Assembly (NCBI GenBank): GCA_030549335.1
Contig: CM060190.1
Location: 67,346,118 to 67,410,117, forward strand
Direction of reading: 5' to 3'
Length of the DNA stretch: 64,000 nt
DNA from: Pontederia crassipes
Taxonomy: Eukaryota > Streptophyta > Magnoliopsida > Commelinales > Pontederiaceae
Shown here in pieces: positions 11,341 through 23,330 of the stretch (position 1 is the first letter of the stretch; every line of letters starts with the position of its first letter). The notes beneath the pieces are model-generated. The model did not search any database, had not been told where the DNA came from, and saw only the letters and a list, made by a program, of their open reading frames with translations. The translations under genes were made by a program, and so were the position numbers.

Positions 11341-12096
11341 CCAAGTTTAACGTGCTCTTTTTTTTTTTAGTTTAACGTGTTCTTGCCGCATGCTTAAGAC
11401 ATGCATGCGTACTAGACCACAGTTGTCATAATACCACGTGCATGTTGTGCATGCATGCCAACATAAATAGCAGCCTTCCAAGGCTGGGATTGGCATGCAT
11501 TTCCTTCCATGCAGTTAGCATGCACGCCACATCGAGCTATGAGTAATTGAACTCCAAATAGTCCAATCCATTTGTTTACGTTAGCGGGAGACGGAACCTG
11601 AAATATATTAAACATGTATTGGTGGAAGAAAGAGAAGGATGCAGTCGCCTCGCCTGCAGCCGTAGGTCCGGCGACGAATGCTGCGGTGGTTGCAGGGTTC
11701 CGAGAGGCTACGTGCTCGTGCTGGTGGGAGGCGCTCGCGGCGGACCAGTCGAGAGATTTAAGATGTATGATTATCTCCGTGATGGGCACGTGGGTGACCC
11801 CAATTTTTTTACACACAGTATATATAAATTATATATTAATTTTTAAGATAATTATTAGCGATATTTTTTATGTATAAAATGTTTTTATTTTTTTTTATAA
11901 TATTTTGTTCACTCTCAAAAAAATCTTGTATCCCTTCTTGGATTACATCCTTGATCCTATGTAACTCTAATTTTCTAAACTATTTAAAAGTCGCATCTCA
12001 AATCCATTTCATATTTCTATTTAAATTATTAATAAAGTTTTTTAATAGAATACTCATAAGTAAGTTTTTAATACAAGAGTTAATAAAATTATATTT

Positions 12097-12102
<6 letters not shown>

Positions 12103-12153
<51 letters not shown>
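12103..12153. repeat. (TA)n microsatellite
   Basis: About 25 uninterrupted TA dinucleotides. A shorter broken TA tract lies at about 12584-12607. Confidence 0.95.
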
Positions 12154-12156
<3 letters not shown>

Positions 12157-12877
12157 GACCTCATCCTTGAAAGGTATAATATTTGTAAGGTAAAAGGGCA
12201 GCGTTTTTACTATACTGTCACAAGTAGAAAAAAATACTATTTCCAATTATTATTAAGACAGGTCTCTCCTAAATACATATTTTAAAATTAATAATTGTCA
12301 GGTTAAATATTATTGCATGGTTTTGTTCCCTTGCCATCTATGACATCTTATTTCACAAGAAAATACTATACAAAATTATTTTTTTGTACAAGTATTCAAT
12401 CATTACATAATTTTACTAAAAGCATATGTTAATATTTAAAATTATAACTAATGTAAAAAAAAGACTTATTATCTATTGTAGTGAAAGGTCTAAAATTATA
12501 TAAAAACTGGTCCGTAAATGAATAACAAAAACTACAAGTTTTTTCAACAAATTTTTATAATATATTTATAAATGATTTTATCTTATATATATATGTATAT
12601 ATATATGTTGTAACTAGACTCTTATTTAATTTTTTTATAAACTATTTAGAATTGAGTGCAAGACATTGGATTTTCTAATATAAACACAAATGTATGAATA
12701 TTAAGATATAAAAACAAGAAAGTTTCTTCAATAAAATACTAAAAATTTTCAAAGATATTATAGTAAAAGATCTTTAAATTAATTTAATGGTAAATATTTA
12801 TAAATTAATTTAAATTATGTGAAGCACGAGGACGCTAGTATATTAATAATTTATAAATGAGGGAAGATCTGGCCGGT

Positions 12878-12897
12878 GGGGGGGGGGGGGGGGGGGG
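12878..12897. repeat. G20 homopolymer
   Basis: Twenty consecutive G on the plus strand, bordered by GGCCGGT and TGG, inside very AT-rich DNA. It could form a G-quadruplex; its length may be imprecise in the assembly. Confidence 0.9.
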
Positions 12898-14043
12898 TGG
12901 CCCTCCATTGGCTAGTTATAGAGGAAAAAAAGTGATAGGTTCCTCCCTCATTTTTCTAATATAATAATTTTTATTATTTTATATATTTTCTATTAAAAAA
13001 GATATATCATTCGAGTTGGGCACAACATGATATTCATTATTGATTCATCAGATGTTCTCAATCAAAAAAATATTTTGCTTATGGACAATTGCTACTTTAT
13101 TCTCCTCAAAAATATTTTTGAACCAAATAGGGTGAGATAAGCTTTGCCTGCCCTATTTTACATTTGACATAGTATTTTATTCCTCGAATCAATAAGTGTA
13201 GAATTGTTATTAAATAAACAATGTTATCTAATCGTTACAAAAAAAATTGAAAATGAACAATGTTATTTTATATAATCAATATCCTACTTCTAAGGATATA
13301 TATTTATCTTAATTTCAATCTCTTATATATAGAACATTAAAGGGGAGAAATAATTTACCGAGAAAGTGAATTTCAATTTTACACCACATGGGTTGCAGTT
13401 TCCTGTATATGTAGGATTTGATTTGTAGGAGAAAATTAAATGGAAGGAAATGTATTTCTTCCAAAATGATAGAAGGAACTCATCTTCCTGTCGCACACTT
13501 CTCATATCACACAGAAAAAATAAAGTAATTAATACTCATAATTATCGGGTTTTTAATATAGATATAGTCAATTATATGGAATTTGACCTCCTACCCACCC
13601 ACCAAAAAACAATTAACCTATTATGAATATTCATGAAACTATTTACATAACAAAAGACTAATGAGTTAAATTTTGCAGTATTAACATCATATTCCCTGTT
13701 CACAAAAACCATTTATACACTTCAAATTATGCATTTTAAAAGGGTAAAATAGAAATGAAAAACTAGAGCACTAATTTTGAAAAACAAAAAAATATATATT
13801 TGAGTTAGCGTTTCCGCTATGTCATTCCATCGCCGGCTACGTCTGGAATTTTACTATGACAAATAACTCGGGTTTTAAATCATTACCATTAATCCAAAAC
13901 ATCCCCTCCCTTAAATCCGGGCGGCATAAAAAACAAAAAAAAAAATTCCAGACAGTCTAAAAAAAATACTCGTTTTGCTGCAGAACAACTTATACATAAA
14001 TAAAGAGAGAAAAAACAGGGCATGAAAAAAGCAAATCGTTGGC

Positions 14044-14049
14044 TTTATT
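14044..14049 (-). terminator. Putative poly(A) signal of the BIG2-like gene
   Basis: AATAAA on the minus strand, about 170 bp past the stop codon at 14219. The position is plausible for a plant 3'UTR; there is no transcript evidence. Confidence 0.35.
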
Positions 14050-14218
14050 TCTAAAATGGACGGTCGGGATACAAGGGTAAAGATTTATACAAAACAACTG
14101 TATGACTATAGTCTACCAAAAACTGGGAAGTATAAAATATGAGGGCACAAGTAAGAAAACACTACTAAAATGAAATATATCAAGCAATTTAATTTACTAT
14201 ATTCACATTACTTTATGT

Positions 14219-17200
14219 TCAACATGACTGAAGCAATATTGGACCCACCCAAGTGCTAAGCATATCACTCAAGGCCAACTGAACTTCATTTGATCCATGC
14301 TCACAGCTAATGAGGCCTGAAAGAAGAGGAAAAAACTGCGCCAGGTTCTTCTCAAAGGTGTGCTCACTTAACGCACAAATAGCCTGTAGTGTCGACACAA
14401 CAAGAGGTGCACGGGCTGCAAGTTCTCTTCGTCTTGCAGAACCAATTGGGATAAGCCAGGAAGTCCGTGGTCGAGCGCCAGCGGAAGCTTCGGTGAACTG
14501 CCCGGATTTTGCTGTTCTTAAGTATACCTGCAGGACTTCTCTGCAAAGGTCGATAAGGTATGCTTCCACTTCGACATCCCCATCAAGGGGTCTATCTATG
14601 ACGATGTTTTGCAGCAAAGTCAGACATATCTGATAGGATTCATTCTCTAGGCGCAATAACGGAGGGTCTTGCATCTGAGTCATGGATCCAAGCTCTTGCA
14701 ACTTGGATCGTAGGTGACTGTTGTTGTTCACCTTATGTGCGTGACAGGCTACAACATGCAGGGCTTCAAATAAGATAATTGTATTCTTTGCTGATAACTG
14801 GGTTCTGTATATGCCATAAATTTCCATGACAGCCTGCAAAAATTTTAACTTCCAGTAAATCCCATGTCCATATTCCAATTAATTCACATGACCATTTCAA
14901 TGGTACTAATGTATGTGAATCCTAAAATTTGTGAACTTTTATGGATGCAGAAATAAGTATCTGCTGTGTTAGTCATTTTAAGACAATCACAGTAAAAGAA
15001 GATTTAAATGGCCCATGCAAGGACAAAGAGTCAAGTAGTCACAGACACAAAATGTAACTACTCAAACTTGACAGCAATATTCAAGCCTGCAAAATTTCTT
15101 ACTCTACACAATTATTTCCTTAAAAAGTTATACAGAAACTGTAAATACGAACCTGAATTATCAGAAGCTGAACAGCCGCACGACACTTGGCATCATTGAG
15201 TGCAAAGTACAGAGTATGACCTTTAAGGCCTTCCAAATCATCATCTGTAGATCCCCTAGATTCAGCATTATCTTGATCTTTGCCAATCATTGAACTGTCA
15301 CTGGAACTTTCCGATGAAATTATTGAAAAATCGGGAAGTGTAGCTTCAGCAGCTTCTTTCAAAGATAAGACTACTTCCTTCCATTTCTCTTCAATGAATA
15401 GTGTCCCTGCATTGTTCATTAATCGAACAAATGCTCCAATGCCAATGCCAGCAAGACTTTGGTGAGGACGTTTTATGAAGCTTGTAAGCAATGTGAGGAC
15501 CCTTTTCAGTAACGGGTTCACTGTATCATAAAACTTAACAAAAAGATCCACAACTAACTGAAGGGCAAGTGTGCAAGTTTCGTAAAGCCAAGAATCTTGA
15601 TCTAGCGAAGAAGTGTCACTTTCAGAACCTTGTCCTTGTAAGCTTTCATTAGAAGGTTCAATTGCATGCCGTACATAATCAAAAATTGGGAAAAGGACAG
15701 AATCGAACACTTTTTCCCACAATGACAATGAGAAATGATGGCCATAGTTTCTTAGTGTGTCAAATAGAACCTGAAATGCACTTTTTCTGATTTCAGGTCT
15801 TAGATCAAAAGTAAGTTCCGATAAACCTGAAAAAGTATTAGAATTTAGAAAAAAAATGTTGAGCTACCACAACCTTGAATTACTTGCATATTAAAAAAAA
15901 GTTTAGGGAACAAATGGGTAGTCAAATATCTCAAAAGGACCTCCAATATATATAAAAGAACCATGAAAGAACATATTTACCTGCTAAAAGTGGGAACCAC
16001 AAATGAAGATTATCTATAAACAGTGAGGATTCTTGCTTTCCATCTTTTGCAGTGTGAGGCGAAGATGAGTCATTACTTTCAGAGACCTCTTTGTCTTTTG
16101 ACTTTGCAGACAAACCAATGTCACCTTCTGCAAGTTTGGCAGCACAAAACCGAAGAAAACCTATTGCATTGAGGCTGATGTCTCTGTTGAACCGACTATT
16201 TGTAAATGCAACTAGACAATTAACACAATCAGTAAATGTGGTAGTCTCAGTTTCGGTTATGTAGGGGAAATAGTCTCTCAAAATCTTCTCAATAATTTCG
16301 AAGGCTAGAAGTACTATGTTTTTATGATCATCATATGATGCTGTAGCAAATACCTGCAAATATTTTCACATGAAAAGGTGGATCAAGGAGAAACCAAGAC
16401 TACATTTTTCTTAAAAACAGGATAAGTTTTCAAACAACAATTTGGGAAGAGAAAAATTTACCATAAACATGCTTTTCCACCCTGACTTAACATGACTAAC
16501 GCGAGCTAGCACCATTTGAGAAACACATCTAATGATCAACTCCCTGATTTCAACAGCTTTGCTCTTTCGCATAACAACGACGAATGGCTTCATAAATTCA
16601 TTTTGGAAATTATAGTTGGCCAACTCTTCCCGCTCCAAAAATTTCATTGCTAATTGACGTAAGGAATCCATTGCAAAGATTGCAACAGAAAGATTCTCAG
16701 AGCAGCCAATGGTAACAAAAAAATCTGATAATACCTGCCAAACACTTGACCACACAAGCCTTATACGGTTCATGTTATAATGCCTGCATGAAGAAAATAT
16801 AATTATGTAGTGATATTCTAACAGAATTTACTTTAAAAAATGATGTCAAAGAATGCTTCATACGCGATCTCAACAAGTTTTGTCAGACTGAATACACGTG
16901 GATCAGATGCAGATCGCAGTTCCTCCATTGAAACCTTACAGAGGGCTTTAACAAAATCAATAATGGCCTCACTGTTTAATTTCATGCTTCGTATGAATAT
17001 GTGGTTCATTTCAGCAGCCCCCACTTGTTCCAGCAAGTTCAAATTGGAGACTAAGTTGTTCATTTGTTCAGGAGTAACAAGTCCAGTAGCATGACCACCA
17101 ACACCAGCACTGTCATAAGAACCTCTACCTGCAGCTGATGAACTTGGATTTCTCCCAGGAGTCTTTTTCTTCAGTACAGGAAGGATAGATGACTTAGCAT

Positions 17201-20200
17201 GCTTTGATTTCTCAAGTTCATTTTGTTGGAGTGCAAAAAACGTGGCATCAGGAGGAGCTCCCTCTCCTAAAAGATGTAAATGTTCAAATCGAGAGACACA
17301 TGTCAGTATATGTTCCCAGGCCTCTTGTAGGTAGTTCCCATCTTCCTCTGCTATCAATAGAATGGCCTGCAGAAGCATGCAATAAGTTACTTTTCATTGT
17401 ATTTTATTAGAATAATGCATCAGCAAACTAACAGTTGCTATGATTGACAAGAGTTTAAAAGTACAGACGAACAAAGTTAGAATCAAGCAAGAAGATGACA
17501 AATAAAATTTCCAAGATAGAAAAGAATGTCGGTCTTAACTGCCAGTAACTTGTGCAATTACACAAAAGACAACAAAAGCTGTTTCGAATCGGTAATATAC
17601 AGCATTTTTTATCAATCTTAATTGTCATTAATATACAGAATTTGGAAACTTCATATGAACTTAAATGTACAATTGCCACTAATCAGACTAGTATATCCTG
17701 AGATCATTTGTGAAAAGTAGCAGGACAGTAAACAGTGACAAAATTCTTTCCTGATTGACTTCAAAAATTAAAACGAACCTTGATAGCATCAATGTTTTTC
17801 TGTTTGATATTTGCTGCAGAATGGAGACATGTAAACTTTGCAATCGAAGTAACAAAAGCATCTCTTTGAGTTTTCATGGACATGACTGCTGTCACATGGA
17901 TTGCACTGCGAATTCCTTGAAGGCATTGAGATATTATAGTTTCATCATCACTTTGATCAAGTGGAACACTGAATGCAGCTAGCATTGGAGCCCAGCAGAC
18001 CTCAATCATAAACCTTAATATGACTACATCCGTAGCAGCATAATATACTGACCTAAAATTCACAAAATATTATTATTTTTCCAAATTACAGCATTTTATC
18101 TTCATGTGTTCTAAGCAATGAACGTTAATCAATGTGAATAGGTATCATGTCCTTTATGAACTTACTCAGACTTGCGAGCTTTTTCCTTGAATTGCTCTTG
18201 TAATTGCCTAATTAAATCATCGCTGGTCTCCATTTGTGAATCCCTCTTGGATATGACAATATTCAGAATGCTATCTAATCCCAAGATTTTGTTTGAGTTT
18301 GCAGATTGTCTCTGTTGTGGAGCCAAATTGTCTTCCTTCATCTTGATTTCATTGTTGGAGATTCTTTCATATAATGATCTCAAGTATTCTTCTGGTAGAT
18401 CCTTTCCATCATCAATACCACGATTGTTTCTTATGAAGTCATCCGCTGACATCTGCAGCAATCATTACTTACAATATGACTACTTACAATATGCTCAAAA
18501 AAGAGCTGAGTCTGCAGTTAAAGAAAATTTTACAAGCAAAGACAAACCTTGGTCTTCACCATTGGATTGTGGGAATCTGTGTTGAGCATTATAACTGAGT
18601 AGGCAAGAACGTAGGCTGTATCTGCGCTTATAAATGCCTTTGGGTTGCATTTGCAATAACGTTCAGCAAACTTTTCCATGATACGATCAATTTTTTGTGC
18701 CTCACCAGGCAACCTAAATCCTCTTAAGAAACATCTGATTGCTTCATCAAATTCCATCCCTTGAAAATCAAAAGCATCCACATACGCATGCATGACTTTC
18801 AAAGGCAATTCTTCTCTCTCCCCTAAATAATCACCAACTAATGTCTTATTCAAGCCAGCTTCACTTTTCAGAAAGGTAGCTATTTCCTCTGGCGATTCAC
18901 CAACTTTTCGTGCATTGATAAGGAACTCAATTCCCTTCTTAGGTTTCCGGTTAAAAAGGGAAATGCCTTCCTACAAAGTTAAGTGCATATAAGAGAGCAA
19001 CAAAGAAATGAATGTAGTTTTAGTAAAGAAACCAGATATCCAAGAAAAGTACCTGCAGTTCCAACTTGTATGCCCTACGCTGTTCAATAGATGATGCATC
19101 AGAGACATCATTTGCTGTATCAGATTGAGCATCAGTTCCTTCAGCAGACTCCTCCACATTGTCATTAGTCATAGGAACCTCATTGTCAATGTCAATGTTG
19201 TTATCTGCTGTTTCATTTTTGGGAGAATGAGGATCAGGAATTCTCAACTGTTTGTTCATCCAATCCCCCATTGATTTTAAAATCGCAACTAAACATTTCA
19301 TAGCCTCAACTTTCATGGTGACATCTTGGGGTGGTACAAGTGTTGTGGCAGTCCCAGGAGAAGGACCTTGAGCTGTCTTTAGAAGGCCATTGACCATCCT
19401 ATAAATACCAAAAACATATGAATATATGTCAAAAATAACTTTTATGGTTCTAAAATTTTGTAGGAAAACGAGTTTGATTTTTCATTAATAGTGTCTGGCC
19501 TTTGCCAAGACTAGTTGTTCATTTTATTTGAAAATGATGAAGAGGGAAGACATACCTCTCAAAAATATTTGGGGAGTGAACATCACAGTCATAATTGATG
19601 AAAATGTCAACCAGAATTTGAGAATCTATGCACAGCTTCTCCAAGAAACGTAGAACAATTATTTTCTGCTGGAAATTTGGCTGAGCAACATTTTCTAGAA
19701 CTCTCAAAACAATCATTGGAAAGAAAACACCAATTTCTGCCTTGAGACCTGGTCTAAATCTTGATACCAGGCTCATAAAAATAGAGCAGGAGAGCTGGAA
19801 AACAATCAGGTGAGTTGAGGCACTGTTCTTCAATAGTGATAAGCATAAATACTGCTTAATAGCACCTAAAAACCTGCTTGGTTGAAAGCAAGATTAATTA
19901 GTATTAACTCCGCCTATATTTAACTCCGCCTATATTTTATAGCCGGCCCAAGCCCGGATAAAGGAGGAGGGTTGTGTTAGGCCCCGACAGCCAACATAAA
20001 ATCATGTCGAATCTTATGAACATGGATCAACGAATATGGCGTCGTATGATCCATGTAGCCGACCCCACCTAGTGGGATAAGGCTTTGTTGTTGTTGTTGT
20101 TTTTTGTTGTTATATTCAACATATCCTCTAATTACTCAACTATAACTAACTAAAATTATACACCACAAGATCAGATACAATAACAAAGGTTGCAATCTAA

Positions 20201-22069
20201 ATTGCTACCCTAATATTAATCTAAATTGCCTAGTGTTGAGACTTGAGAGAAAGCACATGTTGAAATCTTCTGACACTAGAAAGTTGTATATGTAATTTCC
20301 CCGCTAAATGTTCAAGAGGTAAAGTTGACTTTGCTGACAGTATGTAATAAGCATTGTTGTAAGACATTTTTTTGGGATAAAATGATACCTTTTTAGAGTG
20401 GAAAGATGTTACATTGAGAACGTTGTAACTTTAGCAATAATCATAGGGGGCATGGGGGAATTCGATGCACAGCTGATTTTGTATCATCTCTTTGTAATAT
20501 AACGTTTATGAATAAAATGGATGGCTACATCTGCCCTTTCATAAAGAAAAAAAAAAGACTTGTGAAGGCGCTGCGTGACAGAATAACATATGCATCCCAC
20601 AATTAAATATGAAAACAACAAAATATACAGTTTACAAAAATATAACTGAATTTATAAAGAGAAAGCAATTGCGTCTACTCGGATGTTCTTGTTATATGTC
20701 TCCCTGAAAATTGTGCAGAGTTGGATATAGATCCCCAGGCTAATATATAAACAATGTACAGATACTAAACTGCATTACAGTTCATTGCAATCCAATTGAT
20801 TCCGGATTATCGGACAAAATTTTAAAACCAAAAAAAAGCCTGGAAAACAGGTAGGTACCTGTCGCTGGTCCTGAACACAGCCCCAGCATTCTCAAGCAAA
20901 ATTTTGAGCAGCTCCAGAGCCACGATTTTCCCCCTCATGAGGGACGGATCTGAGGCAGCTTCCTTGGGTGGAGTCTTCATTGAGAGTTTACAGAGAGCGC
21001 GGAACACTAAGAACGCATCTCGCCTCAGTTTATTCCCGATCTGGATCTCTATGTCATCGTCTCTGTCAGGGGTCCCGTCCACCCCTAGCTCGTCCTTCCT
21101 GCCCTCCAGCGCTGTCTTATACATGCTGATCTCCCAGTACTTTGCATCCAGCATATCCTTGTCAGTTGAGTCGAGCAAGTCGGCAGGATTGGTGGTTTCA
21201 ACGGTGGTCGTCTCGAACGCGCCGTCATGCCCACTGGCGGCGGCCGATTTTAGCGAAGGTTTAGTTGGAGGATTCAGAACAACGTCGATATCGCTGATGA
21301 TTTTGGTGATGAAGCTCTGGACAAAGCTGACATCAGCAGCCGCAGTGGCAGAGGAGCGGTCAGAAGGGTCCATGAGCTCGGCGACAACGATGGGCTGGAC
21401 GGGGACAGTGGACGAGTCAGCCTCCATGCGGCGGAAGACAATGACAAGCATTTGGATGAGGGATGCCTTGGCAGTGGTCTGGTTGACGAGGTTCTTGCTC
21501 CCGAGGTAGAGGTCGTAGCTGGTGCGAACTGCAAGCAGGAGGGAGTCGCCGTGAAGGCGGAGGGAGGAGGAAGTGACGGCGGAAAGGAGGGTCTTGAGGA
21601 CGAGGAGCTCGACCGAATCGTCTCCGAGGGCGTGGCACTTACAGACGGCTTCGACGAGGCCAGCGAGGAGGCGCGCGTCAGGGCCAGCGGAGGGGTCGGC
21701 CTCTCCGTGCAGGTAGGAATGTGAGACGAGTTTCTGGACGCAATCAAGGGCCGGTTCCGCGATCTTAGGCGACCCGGAAGAGCATGCGGCAGAGAGGGGA
21801 GCAAGGAAGGACTCGGAGTCGGCCAGGGAGTAGACGACGCGGCCTCCGTCATGGAGGGGGCCGGGGAGGGAGGACGAGGAAGTGGGCGAGGGCGGCGCCG
21901 CCGCGGCAGCAGAGTCCGACGGGTTGGAGAGGCGGTCGATGAGGGCCTTGCATTGCGTGGCGAGCTTGGAGTGGCCCTTGCGCCAGGAGGAGTTCTTGAC
22001 GACCTTCTCGAGCGCCGGGATCAGGATCGCCGCGAGGCGGGAGTCAGCTTCCGGCGGGGAAGCCGCCAT
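14219..22069 (-). CDS. BIG2: BIG2-like ARF guanine-nucleotide exchange factor, complete, 11 exons
   Basis: Exons: 22069-20859, 19873-19556, 19398-19053, 18970-18548, 18452-18166, 18052-17779, 17366-16864, 16783-16462, 16353-15981, 15826-15153, 14833-14219. All introns are GT-AG. The total is 5346 nt, 1781 aa plus stop, the usual size of plant BIG1-4 proteins. The start is the ATG at 22069 ([12 protein letters not shown]); upstream in-frame codons are not ATG. Known for the family: large ARF-GEFs load GTP onto ARF GTPases at the trans-Golgi for post-Golgi and secretory traffic. Seen: N-terminal DCB region, HUS box NYDCD (residues 497-501), Sec7 domain (about 622-800) with catalytic Glu715 in [12 protein letters not shown], and a C-terminal helical region ending in VGPILLQSC. 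Residues Y749, S750, D757 and M767 match the brefeldin-sensitive Sec7 pattern. Closest by memory to Arabidopsis BIG2/BIG3; the exact orthologue is an inference. Confidence 0.97.
18548..18970 (-). other. Exon 4 of the BIG2-like gene: Sec7 catalytic core
   Basis: Encodes residues 626-766: [17 protein letters not shown], the [12 protein letters not shown] catalytic loop with Glu715, and [17 protein letters not shown]. The exon ends just before M767, the fourth brefeldin-contact position, which is the first codon of the next exon. No active-site residue is missing. Confidence 0.93.
19900..20103 (+). mobile_element. RTE-like LINE 3'-end fragment in BIG intron 1
   Basis: The text ATGTAGCCGACCCCACCTAG, then TGGGATAAGGCTTTG, running into (TTG)n, is the typical 3' tail of plant RTE-type LINE copies. 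Just before it, TAACTCCGCCTATATTT is repeated twice in tandem. Only the tail is present and no ORF survives. It lies in the 985-bp first intron and should be removed by splicing. Confidence 0.6.
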
Positions 22070-23330
22070 TGCCGAAGAGCTCAAGGATCAGATCTGAGTT
22101 GACGACGACGAAGTAAACGGACGGAGTACGTGCAGCTATCACCGCTGCTCGAACCGGCGCTCGGATCCAACTCCCGTTCACGTCATCTGTACGTTTTGGA
22201 TTTTTTTCCCTGCTTCGTTAGATGCGCCGATATGAGATCGGAGTTTTGGACTCGAAGAGAAGACTTTGAAATTTTGTGGGGGTTTTATTTTTTGTTTCGC
22301 GTTCTTATTTGTTAAACATAGTTTTTAATAGGGTTAAAAATAAGCGCTGACCGATTTAACTGCCGAGTGATTCTTTCTAACCAGAATTACGAAAAATATT
22401 AGTTCCAAATTATGCTATCATTGAATTTAATAATCCTATTTATTTTAATAATCGTACTAGGCTCTCTTCAACGTGGACGGCCCATTGAGCCCAAAGTGCG
22501 TTTTGAAAATAATAGCTGACCGGTTTAACTGCCCGAGCGATACATCTCGTTCGTTGACTTCTTATTTTATCTATTTGAAATTCTTCAACAAATTTATTTT
22601 TTTCTTCCAATATTCATAATCGCTTTTATTGGAGATTATATGTTTATATAAATAAGTATATATTTCTGAAAGTAATATATATAACTCCCATTATAGCGAT
22701 CCTCCCGTTACAAATTCCGCAACCTTCATATATAACTTTTCACAGGAAAAAAACTTTTCGCCAGTTCAGGAGCCCTCAAGGATGATTGCATTTGCAGGGT
22801 TGATCAAATGCTTGTCCTGTGGTTTATAAGCGGAAGGAGCGGCGCATTCGGCCTGCACCAGCAGTGACAGGTGAGTATGAGGAGGAGCCGATTGATCAAC
22901 TAGCATTTTTTGATATATATCCTTTTTTTATATAATCTTTTGCTCCATTTTCCTTCAGTTCGCCCTCTTTTAGATATCTCGTTTTACATCCCCCTGCTAT
23001 TTGACGTTGTTGGATTCTATATGCTCCTAAAAAGATTTTCTTTGGTTGCTTTCAATTGATAGCAGAAATGCAATAATAGACATCGATAGGAGCACGAGAT
23101 GAAGTTAGATTTGAATTTGTTGAGATGCAACTAGATTTGAATTTAATGATAGTGAATTTTTTGGATGCTTTAGTAGTTGGCCTGATTCACGAATATTAAG
23201 ATTTCGTAGTTGCTCATCAATCATAGCCTTGAAAATGTGTCATGGAGGTGCCTGCAGTGCAATGGTTTCATTACTTAATCGTGAATATCATCAATGCCAA
23301 TACACACGTTTTTTTTTTCGCTTTTGATAT
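22070..23330. promoter_or_regulatory. Upstream/promoter region of the BIG2-like gene
   Basis: Just above the start codon is a short GC-rich 5'UTR-like stretch (to about 22190), then AT-rich DNA. I see no clear TATA box. A block containing GCTGACCGRTTTAACTGCC occurs twice (about 22346 and 22514). A short coding-like segment at 22810-22905 is listed separately. Minor ORFs (22130-22315) show no family features. Confidence 0.45.
22810..22905 (+). other. Unrecognised coding-like fragment
   Basis: One frame reads ACPVVYKRKERRIRPAPAVT and continues GEYEEEPIDQLAFF before running into AT-rich DNA. The charged, non-repetitive composition and higher GC differ sharply from the flanks, and a GTGAGT donor-like site lies at about 22871. 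I cannot name a family. It may be a captured exon or the remains of a divergent upstream gene. Confidence 0.3.

Larger units (their letters stand above)
11380..14040. other. AT-rich intergenic DNA
   Basis: The first 400 bp hold several CATGCATG/GCATGC words and a more GC-rich block (11640-11760) without a recognisable product. The rest is strongly AT-rich with a TA microsatellite, a G20 run and no coding signal. Confidence 0.6.

Noticed and set aside
21274-21852. 192-codon minus ORF and the plus ORF 20904-21509
   Set aside because: Frame shadows of BIG2 exon 1, whose own frame carries the conserved protein.
22070-22084. Start of the BIG2-like protein at 22084 (five residues earlier)
   Set aside because: The codon there is TTG. 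The first in-frame ATG is 22067-22069 and begins the conserved EADSRL N-terminus.
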